Assembly (NCBI RefSeq): GCF_900101745.1
Contig: NZ_FNAD01000003.1
Location: forward strand, 186,001 to 250,000
Length of the DNA stretch: 64,000 nucleotides
Source: Glycomyces harbinensis
GTDB lineage: Bacteria > Actinomycetota > Actinomycetes > Mycobacteriales > Micromonosporaceae
Direction of reading: 5' to 3'
The notes below the pieces were generated by a model. The model did no database searches. It was not told the DNA's origin and saw nothing but the letters and a program-made list of their open reading frames with translations. A program made the translations under genes and the position numbers. Shown piece by piece: positions 27,392 to 35,691 of the stretch; the stretch's first letter is position 1, and every line of letters begins with the position of its first letter.

Positions 27392-29335
27392 ATGAGCGAT
27401 CCGGAACAACGGCAGCGCCTCTGGACGGGCCGCGGCATCGTGACGGTCCTGGCCGTCCTCCCGCTGGTCCTCACGGGATTCGTGATCGGCTACGGCGTCG
27501 GATCCGACGGCAGCCGACTGGGCGACACGGTCGACGAGGCCTGGAACGGCGGCCCCGGCACCGTCGACCACCGGCCGCTCGCGGCCTCCTTCACCGCCAC
27601 CGGCGTCACCGGCCCGGCGCCGGACGCGCCCGTCGTGCTGCCCGTCGGCTACTCCGATGACCTCGGCATCGCCGTGACCCACCTCCAGTTCGCCGTCGAC
27701 GAGTCCACGGTGCGCCCCGACCACACCGCCGAGCTGCGCCTGCCGGTCGCCGCCCCGCCCGAGGGCGAGGGCATGACCGTCGAGGTCACGTCCGTCCACC
27801 CCGTCAGCTGCCTGTGCTCGCTGACGGCCGCCTCGGCGCCGCCGTACGGGACCGTCTGGGACGTCGCCGAAGTCGACTCGTCCTCCACTGAGGTCGTCTT
27901 CGACGTGACCGGCGCGATCGACGCGCCCGGCCGCTACGGCTTCGCCGTCACGACCCCCGACCGCGAGGCCTACCTGGAGTTCGAAGGCGCCGAATACGGC
28001 ACGGGTCCCGCGCTGCGGACCGTCTCGACCCCGCCCACGCCGCCGGCACCGCCGACCGCGCCGACGCCGTACCCGGACCCGACCGGCCTCGACCCGAGCA
28101 CCACGCCGTCGCAGGACCCGTCCCCGTCGGCCGCCGACAGCCCGGTGCCCACCGAGGACCCGAGCCCGACCGCCGTGGCCGACCCGAGCGCGGCGCCGAC
28201 CGCCGACCCGAGTCCGACGACGGTCGTGGACCCGAGCCCGTCCACCGGCCCGAGCCCGCTGCCCGCGGTCGACCCGAGCCCGACGACCGACCCGAGCGCG
28301 GCCCCGGGCGTGCCCGCCGCGGACCCGACCTCGGCCGGGCCGCCGGCGAGCCCCCGCGAGGAGTCCGGCCAGAACGAGGACCAGCTGAGCGTCTGCAAGA
28401 CCGGGGACAAGCTCATCCCCACCTGCGGCGCGCTGGTCGGCGTGGCGCCCGCGGCGCACACCAGCCGCGTCAAAGAGGACGAGCTCCTCACCTTCGAAGA
28501 GCGCGTCCAGCACACGCAGCAGATCTACCACGCCTACGAGCGCGGCGACCAGCGGCTGTTCCCGACCGACGCGCAGATCGCGCTCACCGAGGACCCCGAG
28601 AAGCCGCGCACGCTGTTCCTCAACTGGAAGCCGCAGGGGGCCTCGTGGGCCGAGATCGCCGCGGGCGACCCCGAGACCGACGAGTTCCTCGACCGGCTCG
28701 CGGCCCACATCAGCGCCGACTTCGACAAGCCGTTCTTCTTCACCGTCCACCACGAACCGGAGAACGACGTGGTCCAAAGGGAGGGCTCCGGCATGGAGGC
28801 CGCCGACTACGCCGACATGTTCCGGTACGTGATCGAGCGCCTGCGCGCCAACGGCGTCGACAACGTCGTGTCGGTCATGAACTACATGGGCTACCTCAAG
28901 TGGGTCGAGAAGCCCTGGCACGACCAGCTCTACCCGGGCGACGACGTGGTCGACTGGATCGGGCTCTCGGGATACGGCCAGTCGCTCCACGACGACGGCC
29001 GCTCCGACTTCGGCGAGATCGTCGACCAGACCAAGGGCGACACCGCCTGGCCCGGCTTCTACCACTGGATCGCCGAGGAGCACCCGGACAAGCCGATGAT
29101 GCTCGCCGAATGGGGCGTCTTTCACCAGGACGAGTACCCCGACCACCAGACCGCGGTCTTCCAGGCCGCGCGGTACCAGATGGCGCACTATCCGCGGCTG
29201 AAGGCCATCGTCTACTTCGAGACGCCCGAGGACTCCAACGGCGGCCGGAACTCCGAGGTCCACCTCGACGAGGGCGCGCTCGACGCGTTCAGGGCCCTGA
29301 TGCGATCGCCGTACTTCAACGTGCGGCTCGAATAG
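27392..29335 (+). CDS. Surface-anchored GH26-like glycoside hydrolase
   Basis: A 647-residue type II membrane or secreted protein. It has an N-terminal membrane segment (about 15-37), a DNRLRE-like beta-sandwich (about 55-215), and a long Pro/Ser/Thr/Asp linker of repeated DPSPT-type units (about 215-330). The catalytic domain shows the GH26 pattern: acid/base E455 in HHEPEND and nucleophile E573 in LAEWG. GH26 enzymes mostly cut beta-mannans. Divergence from the exopolysaccharide operon suggests trimming or release of that glycan, but a role in mannan feeding with the 54-58 kb genes is equally possible. Confidence 0.82.
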   Translation: MSDPEQRQRLWTGRGIVTVLAVLPLVLTGFVIGYGVGSDGSRLGDTVDEAWNGGPGTVDHRPLAASFTATGVTGPAPDAPVVLPVGYSDDLGIAVTHLQFAVDESTVRPDHTAELRLPVAAPPEGEGMTVEVTSVHPVSCLCSLTAASAPPYGTVWDVAEVDSSSTEVVFDVTGAIDAPGRYGFAVTTPDREAYLEFEGAEYGTGPALRTVSTPPTPPAPPTAPTPYPDPTGLDPSTTPSQDPSPSAADSPVPTEDPSPTAVADPSAAPTADPSPTTVVDPSPSTGPSPLPAVDPSPTTDPSAAPGVPAADPTSAGPPASPREESGQNEDQLSVCKTGDKLIPTCGALVGVAPAAHTSRVKEDELLTFEERVQHTQQIYHAYERGDQRLFPTDAQIALTEDPEKPRTLFLNWKPQGASWAEIAAGDPETDEFLDRLAAHISADFDKPFFFTVHHEPENDVVQREGSGMEAADYADMFRYVIERLRANGVDNVVSVMNYMGYLKWVEKPWHDQLYPGDDVVDWIGLSGYGQSLHDDGRSDFGEIVDQTKGDTAWPGFYHWIAEEHPDKPMMLAEWGVFHQDEYPDHQTAVFQAARYQMAHYPRLKAIVYFETPEDSNGGRNSEVHLDEGALDAFRALMRSPYFNVRLE

Positions 29336-29452
29336 CCGGGGTCCACGGGGATCACGGTGCGGCCCGGACGGCCGAAGCGTCGGCTTCGCCGTGCGGCCCG
29401 ACCCGCCGGAGTGCGTGAGCTTCGCCGCATTTTCGCGGCGAAGCACGCGGAA

Positions 29453-29520
29453 ATGTCGGACCCCGGTGGGAGATTCGGCGACGGGGACAATGACTTACCC
29501 ACCCTGGGCGGGAGGTCCCA
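29453..29520 (-). repeat. Dispersed intergenic repeat, subtype II (copy 1)
   Basis: Read on the minus strand this ends in CACCGGGGTCCGACAT and begins with CTCCCGCCCAGGGTGGG, matching copies at 39689-39750 and 52578-52643. It lies in the 243-base spacer between the convergent GH26-like and 3-methyladenine glycosylase genes; I see no gene in that spacer. Confidence 0.75.
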
Positions 29521-29578
29521 CTCGCCTCGCTCGGCCACGACAGCCGGTCGGCTCAGCGAGCCGTCCGCCTGCGGATAC

Positions 29579-30169
29579 TTACTCCGCCTCGGCCGCCGGG
29601 GCCTTCGGGTGGCGCTTGTACGGGGACACGAAGCGGTCGTTCGCGATCCAGAACCGCCAAGCGGTGTCGGCCGCCTTCGTGATCCCGGTGCGCGGCCCGG
29701 CGAGCACCGCCGGCGCCTCGACGCCCGCACGCACCGCCCCGACCATGTCGGCCCCGTCGTCGGACCGGTCCCAGCCCATCGCCTGCGCCAGCCGCGCCGG
29801 CCCGCGCGCGAGATCGCGGTCCGCGACCCGCTCGCCCCGGCGCCCGCGCGCCGCCTCGACCCCGTCCACGACCTCGCCGGCGCGCAGCAGCACCGCCGCC
29901 CCGGCCCCGGTCGCGCCGCACACCAGGTTCGCGCAGTAGTGCATGCCGTAGGTGAAGTAGACGTACAAGAACCCCGCGGGACCGAACATCACCGCCGTGC
30001 GATCGGTCCGCCCGCGAAACGAATGCGACGCCGGATCGTCCTCGCGGTACGCCTCGACCTCCGTCACCCGCACCGTGACGCCGTTCGCGGTCACCGTGCA
30101 GCCCAGCAGCTCCGGGGCGACCGCCACCGAATCCCGGGCGAAGAACGCCCGGTCCAGCAGGGCGCTCAC
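29579..30169 (-). CDS. DNA-3-methyladenine glycosylase (MPG/AAG family)
   Basis: A 196-residue alkyl-base excision enzyme. The conserved blocks are LLGCTVTANGV, VTEVEAYREDDPASHSFRG (containing the catalytic glutamate), NxMFGPAGFLYVYFTYGMHYCANLV, and the LARGPARLAQAMG segment. GTG 30169 overlaps the DUF3515 stop (GTGA). It removes alkylated purines to start base-excision repair. The coupling with DUF3515 is probably local operon convenience. Confidence 0.92.
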   Translation of the reverse strand: MSALLDRAFFARDSVAVAPELLGCTVTANGVTVRVTEVEAYREDDPASHSFRGRTDRTAVMFGPAGFLYVYFTYGMHYCANLVCGATGAGAAVLLRAGEVVDGVEAARGRRGERVADRDLARGPARLAQAMGWDRSDDGADMVGAVRAGVEAPAVLAGPRTGITKAADTAWRFWIANDRFVSPYKRHPKAPAAEAE

Positions 30170-30714
30170 GCGCAACCGGTCGGGGCCGTCTCCGCCGCGG
30201 GCACCTTCTCGGCGATGACGTTCGACAGGTCGTTCAGCACGTCCACCGGCTGCTCGTGCTCCGCGGGGACGCTCACGCTCACCGGCACCTGCCGGTCGAG
30301 CGTCGTCCACACCGCGCCCTCCTCATCGGAGAACCAGCACACGCCGTTGAGCTTGTAGACCGCGGCCGTGTCCTCGACCTCGACGGGCGCGGCCCCGCAG
30401 GTCGCCACGACCGCCGGATCGCCGTACGCCATCACGGACTCCGCCGCGCGCTCCCCGCCCTCGACCGGCCGGGCCTCGAGCCCGCCCGCCTCCTGGGGCG
30501 CGGTCGCCGTCAGCGCCAGGCAGACCACCGCCGCGTCCTCGCTCAACTCGGGAGCCTCCACCGACACCGGGGCGAGGTCCTCCTGGACCAGCACCGACTC
30601 GTCGGCCTCGGGCGCGATCGCGTTGAACACCACGATGCCCGCCACCACCGCGACCGGCACCGCCACGAGCGTCGCCACGATCGCCGGAAGCCTCGACTTG
30701 CCACCAGAGCCCAA
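30166..30714 (-). CDS. DUF3515 family membrane-anchored protein
   Basis: A 182-residue protein with an N-terminal membrane helix (IVATLVAVPVAVVAGIVVFNA) and an extracytoplasmic domain. Cysteines at CLALTA, ATCGAAPVEVEDTAAVYKLNGVCW and the C-terminal GCA fit the DUF3515 pattern. The function is unknown. In actinobacteria it characteristically sits next to the Lrp-like and thiL genes, as here. It starts at TTG 30714, 14 bases after the Lrp-like stop. Confidence 0.88.
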   Translation of the reverse strand: MGSGGKSRLPAIVATLVAVPVAVVAGIVVFNAIAPEADESVLVQEDLAPVSVEAPELSEDAAVVCLALTATAPQEAGGLEARPVEGGERAAESVMAYGDPAVVATCGAAPVEVEDTAAVYKLNGVCWFSDEEGAVWTTLDRQVPVSVSVPAEHEQPVDVLNDLSNVIAEKVPAAETAPTGCA

Positions 30715-30728
30715 GGGGACCGCGCTCC

Positions 30729-30965
30729 TCAGATCTTGAGAATCGAACAGGTCAGCGTGCGGGTAATGCCCGCCACCCGCTGGACTCTACTCACCACGGA
30801 AGTCCCCAGACGGTCCGCGGTGGCGGCCTCGGTGAGCACCACCACGTCGTACGCGCCGTTGACCGTGTCGACCCTGACCACGCCCTCGATCTCGGAGACG
30901 GCAGCGGCCACCGAATCGGCCATGCCGACCTCGGTCTGCACCAACATGTACGCCTGCACCACCAC
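30729..30965 (-). CDS. Lrp/AsnC ligand-binding (RAM) domain protein, stand-alone
   Basis: A 78-residue protein consisting only of the alpha/beta RAM effector domain (AYMLVQTEVGMADSVAAAV ... VNGAYDVVVLTEA), without the DNA-binding half of Lrp. A strong GGAGGAGG site precedes GTG 30965. Stand-alone RAM proteins may sense amino acids or modulate partners. It is divergent from thiL over a 140-base spacer, the standard actinobacterial order. Confidence 0.9.
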   Translation of the reverse strand: MVVQAYMLVQTEVGMADSVAAAVSEIEGVVRVDTVNGAYDVVVLTEAATADRLGTSVVSRVQRVAGITRTLTCSILKI

Positions 30966-31105
30966 AGGCCTCCTCCATGAAACGGGCGAAGGGCGGATCG
31001 GAGGCCAAACCCGACACGGGCGGGCCTGACCGGTTCCCGATCACCGTTGAGCGAAGATTACCCAGTGGAACACCGACCTTCAACTGCTCTGGAAATGACC
31101 CGACC

Positions 31106-32056
31106 GTGAGCGAGACCGTCGCCGAAGTCGGCGAGTTCAGACTGATCGAACGCTTCACCCGCCACTTCGGGACCACGCCCGCCGTCATACTCGGGCCCGG
31201 GGACGACGCCGCGGTCGTCACCGCCCCCGACGGACGCGTCGTCGCGTGCACCGACATGCTCGTGGAAGGGCGCCACTTCCGCCGCGACTGGTGCTCCGCC
31301 GCCGACGTCGGGCACAAGGCCGCCGCCGCGAACCTCGCCGACATCGCCGCCATGGGCGCCAAGCCCACCGCGCTCCTCGCGGCCGTGTCCGCACCGCAGG
31401 ACACCCCCGCCGACTGGCTCGAAGGCCTCGCCTCGGGCCTGGGCGCCGAGGCCGCCGCGGTCGGCGCGGCCGTCATCGGCGGCGACACCACCCGCGGCGA
31501 CCAGCTCACCGTCACCGTCACCGCCCTCGGCGACCTCGAAGGCCGCGACCCGGTCACCCGCGGCGGCGCCCGCCCCGGCGACGTCCTCGCCCTCGCGGGC
31601 AGGCTCGGCTGGGCCGCCGCCGGACTCAACGTCCTGTCGCGCGGCTTCCGCTCACCGGGCGCCCTCGTGGGCGCCTACCGCCGCCCGCAGCCGCCGTACG
31701 CGGCCGGACGTGACGCTGCCCTCATGGGCGCGCGCGCCATGATCGACATCTCCGACGGCCTCCTCGCCGACCTCGGGCACGTCGCCACGGCGTCCGGCGC
31801 GGCCATCGACGTCGACCCCGAGGCCCTGCCGATCCCCGAGCAGATGCGCAACGCCGCCGAAGCCCTCGGCTCGGACGCGCGCCGGTGGATCCTGACCGGG
31901 GGAGAAGACCACGCGCTGGCGGCGGTGTTCCCGCCGGACGTGCTCCTGCCGGAGTCGTGGCGGCGCATCGGCACCGTCGCGGAAGGCCAGGGTGTGACCG
32001 TGGGAGGCCGGAAGTGGACCGGCCCGACGGGCTGGGACCACTTCGCCGAGGAATAG
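31106..32056 (+). CDS. thiL: Thiamine-monophosphate kinase
   Basis: ThiL phosphorylates thiamine phosphate to the active pyrophosphate cofactor. The 316-residue protein shows GPGDDAAVV, VACTDMLVEGRHF, KAAAANLADIAAMGA, GGDTTRGDQL, and MIDISDGLLADLGH. I chose GTG 31106 for its GGAAA site and family-typical N-terminus (EFRLIERFTRHF); frames further upstream have no homologous sequence. It converges on rpmB across a strong hairpin. Confidence 0.95.
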   Translation: MSETVAEVGEFRLIERFTRHFGTTPAVILGPGDDAAVVTAPDGRVVACTDMLVEGRHFRRDWCSAADVGHKAAAANLADIAAMGAKPTALLAAVSAPQDTPADWLEGLASGLGAEAAAVGAAVIGGDTTRGDQLTVTVTALGDLEGRDPVTRGGARPGDVLALAGRLGWAAAGLNVLSRGFRSPGALVGAYRRPQPPYAAGRDAALMGARAMIDISDGLLADLGHVATASGAAIDVDPEALPIPEQMRNAAEALGSDARRWILTGGEDHALAAVFPPDVLLPESWRRIGTVAEGQGVTVGGRKWTGPTGWDHFAEE

Positions 32057-32125
32057 CGGGCGGGCCGTTTCGGGACGCCCTTGCCGCCGAGTGTCGGAAG
32101 TATCACTACGGCGGGCACGACAAAG

Positions 32126-32152
32126 CGCCGCCGGGGCAGAGCCCCGGCGGCG
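32126..32152. terminator. Bidirectional terminator between thiL and rpmB
   Basis: CGCCGCCGGGGC (32126-32137) pairs with GCCCCGGCGGCG (32141-32152) around an AGA loop. On the minus strand the stem is followed by CTTTG, fitting termination of rpmB; it can also serve thiL. Confidence 0.88.
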
Positions 32153-32174
32153 TAAGTCTTCGCGGCGTCAGCCC

Positions 32175-32366
32175 TTAACGGGTGACCTTGCCGGCCTTGA
32201 TGCACGAAGTGCAGACCTTGGCGCGGCGCTTGTTGTCACCGGAGCCAGTCGCGATGCGGATGGTCTGCAGGTTCGGGTTCCAACGGCGACGGGTCTTCTT
32301 GTGGGACCACGGGACGTTGTTGCCGAAGCCAGGGCGCTTCGCGCAGACTTCACACACGCTCGACAT
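32175..32366 (-). CDS. rpmB: 50S ribosomal protein L28
   Basis: A 63-residue L28 (SSVCEVCAKRPGFGNN ... KTRRRWNPNLQ). It has paired CxxC motifs (CEVC and CTSC), the zinc-ribbon C+ form, so zinc supply could affect it. ATG 32366 is preceded by AGGAG at good spacing; the upstream ATG 32384 is not conserved. A TAGAAT -10 and a perfect hairpin lie in its leader. Confidence 0.96.
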   Translation of the reverse strand: MSSVCEVCAKRPGFGNNVPWSHKKTRRRWNPNLQTIRIATGSGDNKRRAKVCTSCIKAGKVTR

Positions 32367-32397
32367 AATCCAAAACTCCTGCATTGACGTTCAGTCG

Positions 32398-32431
32398 GCC
32401 CACCCCAACGGTGGGCAACCCGGCAATTCTA
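32398..32431 (-). promoter_or_regulatory. rpmB promoter element and leader hairpin
   Basis: On the minus strand TAGAAT (32431-32426) is a good -10. It would give a leader of about 50 bases carrying a perfect 7-bp stem, GCCCACC/GGTGGGC (32398-32404 with 32410-32416, loop of five). The hairpin may mediate autogenous control by L28 or simply stabilise the mRNA. No -35 is recognisable. Confidence 0.5.
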
Positions 32432-32743
32432 ACGGACCCTGGAGACCGCCGGCCATCCAGGTGGCGGGACCTGCGCCACAGCGCCCCCGCCGCGTCCTCC
32501 CGGCGCCCTCGCGGGTTCCGGAGGGCCTCGCGGCCTTTTCATGCGATGCGCCTGCGCCGCAAGCGGACGAGAGACCGAAACGTGCGGTCTGTTCGGTCCT
32601 GCCAGGACGTTTCACGGCCGCTCTGTACTGTGGCGGCTGCCGCGGGCGGCTACCGTGGGTGACTCTAGGATGGGACGTAATCCCGTAGGCTGGCCGCATA
32701 CAAGTGTTGTGCCGATGCCCATATCTGTTTTGGTGAGTCGAAC
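32432..32743. other. Non-coding spacer between rpmB and the Pro/Gly-rich membrane protein
   Basis: About 310 bases without a supportable gene. Short frames here have no family features. TAGGAT (around 32667) and TAGGCT (32686-32691) are possible -10 elements for the rightward gene at 32744, but neither has a convincing -35. Confidence 0.5.
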
Positions 32744-33895
32744 ATGAGCCACACCCCGCAGCAGCCTGCTGACGGCTGGCAGCAGCCGCAGCCCCCGGTG
32801 TACCGCCCTAACGAGCAGCCGCCGGCCGAAGAACCGCCGCCATGGTCCCCGGAGAGCCAGCGCGTGTCCGGGATGAGCCAGCAGGTTCCCCCGCCGGTCG
32901 AAGACGACGGCACCGTCAAGTACGTCGGCGGTCCCGGCATGCAGCAGTCGCCGCAGTACGGGCCGCCTCCGGGCGTCCCCGTCTCGCCGTTCGACGCGCC
33001 GATGCACCAGCCCATGCCCCCGCAGCAGCAGCAGTACCCGCAGGGGATGCCCGCCTCGGACCCGTTCGCCGGCGGTGGCGGCATGCCCGTCTCCGGCATG
33101 CCGGTGTCCGGGATGCCCCCCGTGTCGTCGATCCCCGCCTCGGGGATGCCGGTCTCCGGCCCGGCCGGTCCGGGCCAGTACGGCCAGCCGCCGTTCGGGG
33201 GCCAGTTCGGCCCGCAGGGCGGCCAGCTCGTCCCGGTCTCGGGCGGCGGGGCCCAGCCGTGGGGCGCGCCGGACGCGATCAAGCGCAAGAAGAAGGGCGG
33301 GAAGGGCCCGATGTGGCTCCTCCTGGTCGGCGTCGTGGTCATCGTCGCGGCGCTCGGCGTCGGCGGCTTCATCCTCTTCAGCCCGGATGAGGGCGACCCG
33401 GGCGGCGAGACCACCGGCACCATCGAGAGCGTCGAGCCCGAGGCGCCGCCCGCCGAGACGGTCCACGCCAACGAGGCGTCCGGCCTGAGCGTCCTCTCGA
33501 GCGAGGACTGGGTCGAGAACACCGAGGCTCCGGCCGTCTTCACCGACGCGACCGGGATCAGCGTCGCCGACGGCGCGGGCCTCGCCTACTTCGGCACGCT
33601 GGACGCCACGGCGCTCGGCGCCACGGAGGAGTCCACCGTCGCCGACATCGGCACCGCGTTCGACGCGCTGCTGGCGACGCACCTCGGCGGCGAGGTCGGC
33701 GCCGACCTCACCGCCACCCCGTACCGGGTCGACGCCCGGTCGGCCGAGTTCCGCACCTACACGGTCGGCGAGACCACCGTGCTGACGGCGGTGATCGAGA
33801 CCGCCAACGGCTACGTGGGCTTCGCCGGATTCGCCGGCGCCGACCAGGTCGCGGCCGTCGAGGCGATGCGCTCGACCCTGACCTTCGGCTCCTGA
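32744..33895 (+). CDS. Pro/Gln/Gly-rich membrane protein with extracytoplasmic domain, unknown
   Basis: I do not recognise a named family. The 383-residue protein has a disordered cytoplasmic N-terminus of about 185 residues. That region is rich in Pro, Gln, Gly and Met and includes tandem GMPVSG-type repeats (near residues 112-150). A basic stop-transfer (KRKKKGGKG), one membrane helix (about 190-212) and a 165-residue exterior domain (from VHANEASGLSVLSSEDWV) follow. The architecture resembles actinobacterial LpqN-like or envelope proteins of unknown role. A 17-bp terminator follows. Confidence 0.72.
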   Translation: MSHTPQQPADGWQQPQPPVYRPNEQPPAEEPPPWSPESQRVSGMSQQVPPPVEDDGTVKYVGGPGMQQSPQYGPPPGVPVSPFDAPMHQPMPPQQQQYPQGMPASDPFAGGGGMPVSGMPVSGMPPVSSIPASGMPVSGPAGPGQYGQPPFGGQFGPQGGQLVPVSGGGAQPWGAPDAIKRKKKGGKGPMWLLLVGVVVIVAALGVGGFILFSPDEGDPGGETTGTIESVEPEAPPAETVHANEASGLSVLSSEDWVENTEAPAVFTDATGISVADGAGLAYFGTLDATALGATEESTVADIGTAFDALLATHLGGEVGADLTATPYRVDARSAEFRTYTVGETTVLTAVIETANGYVGFAGFAGADQVAAVEAMRSTLTFGS

Positions 33896-33904
33896 CCGAT
33901 CGAG

Positions 33905-33941
33905 ACCGACCGGCCCCCGCGCGCAGCGCGGGGGCCGGTCG
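33905..33941 (+). terminator. Strong terminator hairpin
   Basis: A 17-bp perfect stem (33905-33921 with 33925-33941; core CCGGCCCCCGCGC) with a GCA triloop follows the stop of the Pro/Gly-rich membrane protein by nine bases and is followed by CCGTTTCC. Confidence 0.88.
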
Positions 33942-34035
33942 GCCGTTTCCGGGGCGGTGCTCGAACCACCCGGGACCGCCGCTTCGGTCGCGGCGCACTA
34001 CCGCGCGCCGCCGAGGGCGCGTATCCTCATGGCCC

Positions 34036-35691
34036 GTGGTGGAAATCCCTGAGACCGGACGCCAGGCCCTCGACGTCGACATCATGCGCGAGTGGGCCGC
34101 GCGCGGCATCGACACGTTGACCCGCCACCGGCGCGGCGTCGACGAACTCAACGTGTTCCCCGTCGCCGACTCCGACACCGCGACCAACATGGTCGCGACC
34201 CTCCAGGCCGCCTTCCAGGGTGGCACGCCCGGGCTCGGCCTCGAAGCGCTGCTCGACGAAGCGGCCGGGCGCGCGCTCCTGTCGGCGCGCGGCAACTCCG
34301 GGGTGATCCTCGCGCAGATGCTCCGCGGCCTCGCCGACGCCTGGAACGGCGACGAGATCGACGCCAAGGGCTTCGCCGCCGGACTGCGGTCCGCCACCGA
34401 CGCGGCCACCGCCGCCGTCGCGGTCCCGACCGCGGGCACCATCCTCACCGTCGCCGAGTCGGCCGCGTCCGCCGCCGCCAAGGCCGCCCCGTTCGGGCTC
34501 GTCTCGGCCGCCCGCGCCGCGGCCGAGACCGCCGCCCAGGCCGTCGCGGCCACGCCCGGCCAGCTCCCCGCGCTCGCCCGCGCGGGCGTCGTGGACGCCG
34601 GGGGACTGGCCCTGACCCTCCTCCTCGAGGCCCTCGTCGAGACCCTCACCGGATCGATCTCCACCGGCGCGCTGGACCTGTTGGAGCGCCACCGCGTCCG
34701 CGCGGTCGAGGAGGCCGAGCAGGTGCCGCGCGAGACCGGCTCGGAGGTCTTCGGCTACGAGGTCCAGTACCTCCTCGAAGCGAACGCGGCCGCCGCGTCC
34801 GAACTGCGGCACCGGCTCACCGGGCTCGGCGACTCCGTGGTCATCATCGGTTCGCGCGCCGCGAAGGACGTCACCACGTTCAACGTCCACGTGCACGTCA
34901 ACGACATCGGCGCGGCCATCGAGGCCGGGATCGAGCGCGGCCGGGTCCACCGGATCTCGGTCACCCGCTTCGACGACTCCGCCCACCACCCCGAGACCGC
35001 GCGCCACCACGCGCCGGCCCCGACCCCGACCATGGAGTCTCCCGAGCGGGCCGTCATCGTGGTCACCGCCGCCGGCGTCCGCGGCTTCCTCGAAGGCGAA
35101 GGCTGCCGCACCGTGCAGGCCGAGCGCCTCCCCGACGAGGCCGAGGCCGCCGCCGTCACCGCCGAGCGCATCGCCGCCGAACTCGCGGCCGTCCGCGAAT
35201 CGGGCGGGTCCAGCGCCGTCGTGGTCACCGACGAGCCCGTCGCGGCCCGCGCCGCCCGCGGCGCCGTCCAGCGCGCACGCCAGAACGGCTACCGGGTCAC
35301 CGTGCTGCCCACCGGCTCGGTCATGCAGAGCCTCGCGGCGTTCGCCGTCCACGACCCCGACCGCCACTTCGACGACGACGTCGTCGCCATGTCCGAAGCC
35401 GCCGCGGCCTGCCGCACCGGTGAACTGCGCGACGAGAGCGAAGGCATCGCCGTCCTCGTCGGCGGCGGCGACCACGGCGTCTTCGACGAGGCCGACGAAG
35501 CCGCCCGCCACCTCGCCGACCGACTCTGCGAGGCCGGCGCCGAACTCCTCACCGTCCTTCCCGGACCCGGGTTCGAACCGGAAACTGTCACAGCCTTGAG
35601 CGATCATGTCCGCGAGGCGTGGCCGCTCGTGGAGATCCAGCAGCTGCCCGCCGGAGACACTGAGCCGCTGCTGTTGATCGGAGCCGAATGA
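34036..35691 (+). CDS. DAK2-domain protein, FakA/YloV-like fatty-acid kinase
   Basis: A 551-residue protein. The N-terminal DhaL/DAK2 kinase domain (1-210) has the metal-binding motif NVFPVADSDTATNM and the SARGNSGVILAQML segment. The middle and C-terminal regions (about 215-550) match the FakA-type extension that contacts the fatty-acid carrier FakB. FakA phosphorylates protein-bound fatty acids for phospholipid synthesis in Firmicutes. The usual PDGDTGTN reads ADSDTATN here, keeping the aspartates but losing two glycines. ATGA overlap couples it to recG. Confidence 0.88.
   Translation: MVEIPETGRQALDVDIMREWAARGIDTLTRHRRGVDELNVFPVADSDTATNMVATLQAAFQGGTPGLGLEALLDEAAGRALLSARGNSGVILAQMLRGLADAWNGDEIDAKGFAAGLRSATDAATAAVAVPTAGTILTVAESAASAAAKAAPFGLVSAARAAAETAAQAVAATPGQLPALARAGVVDAGGLALTLLLEALVETLTGSISTGALDLLERHRVRAVEEAEQVPRETGSEVFGYEVQYLLEANAAAASELRHRLTGLGDSVVIIGSRAAKDVTTFNVHVHVNDIGAAIEAGIERGRVHRISVTRFDDSAHHPETARHHAPAPTPTMESPERAVIVVTAAGVRGFLEGEGCRTVQAERLPDEAEAAAVTAERIAAELAAVRESGGSSAVVVTDEPVAARAARGAVQRARQNGYRVTVLPTGSVMQSLAAFAVHDPDRHFDDDVVAMSEAAAACRTGELRDESEGIAVLVGGGDHGVFDEADEAARHLADRLCEAGAELLTVLPGPGFEPETVTALSDHVREAWPLVEIQQLPAGDTEPLLLIGAE

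Noticed and set aside
35565..35585. GGGTTCGAACC, resembling a tRNA T-arm.
   Set aside because: It lies inside the FakA-like coding sequence and has no acceptor stem, D-arm or anticodon arm around it. I saw no tRNA gene in the window.
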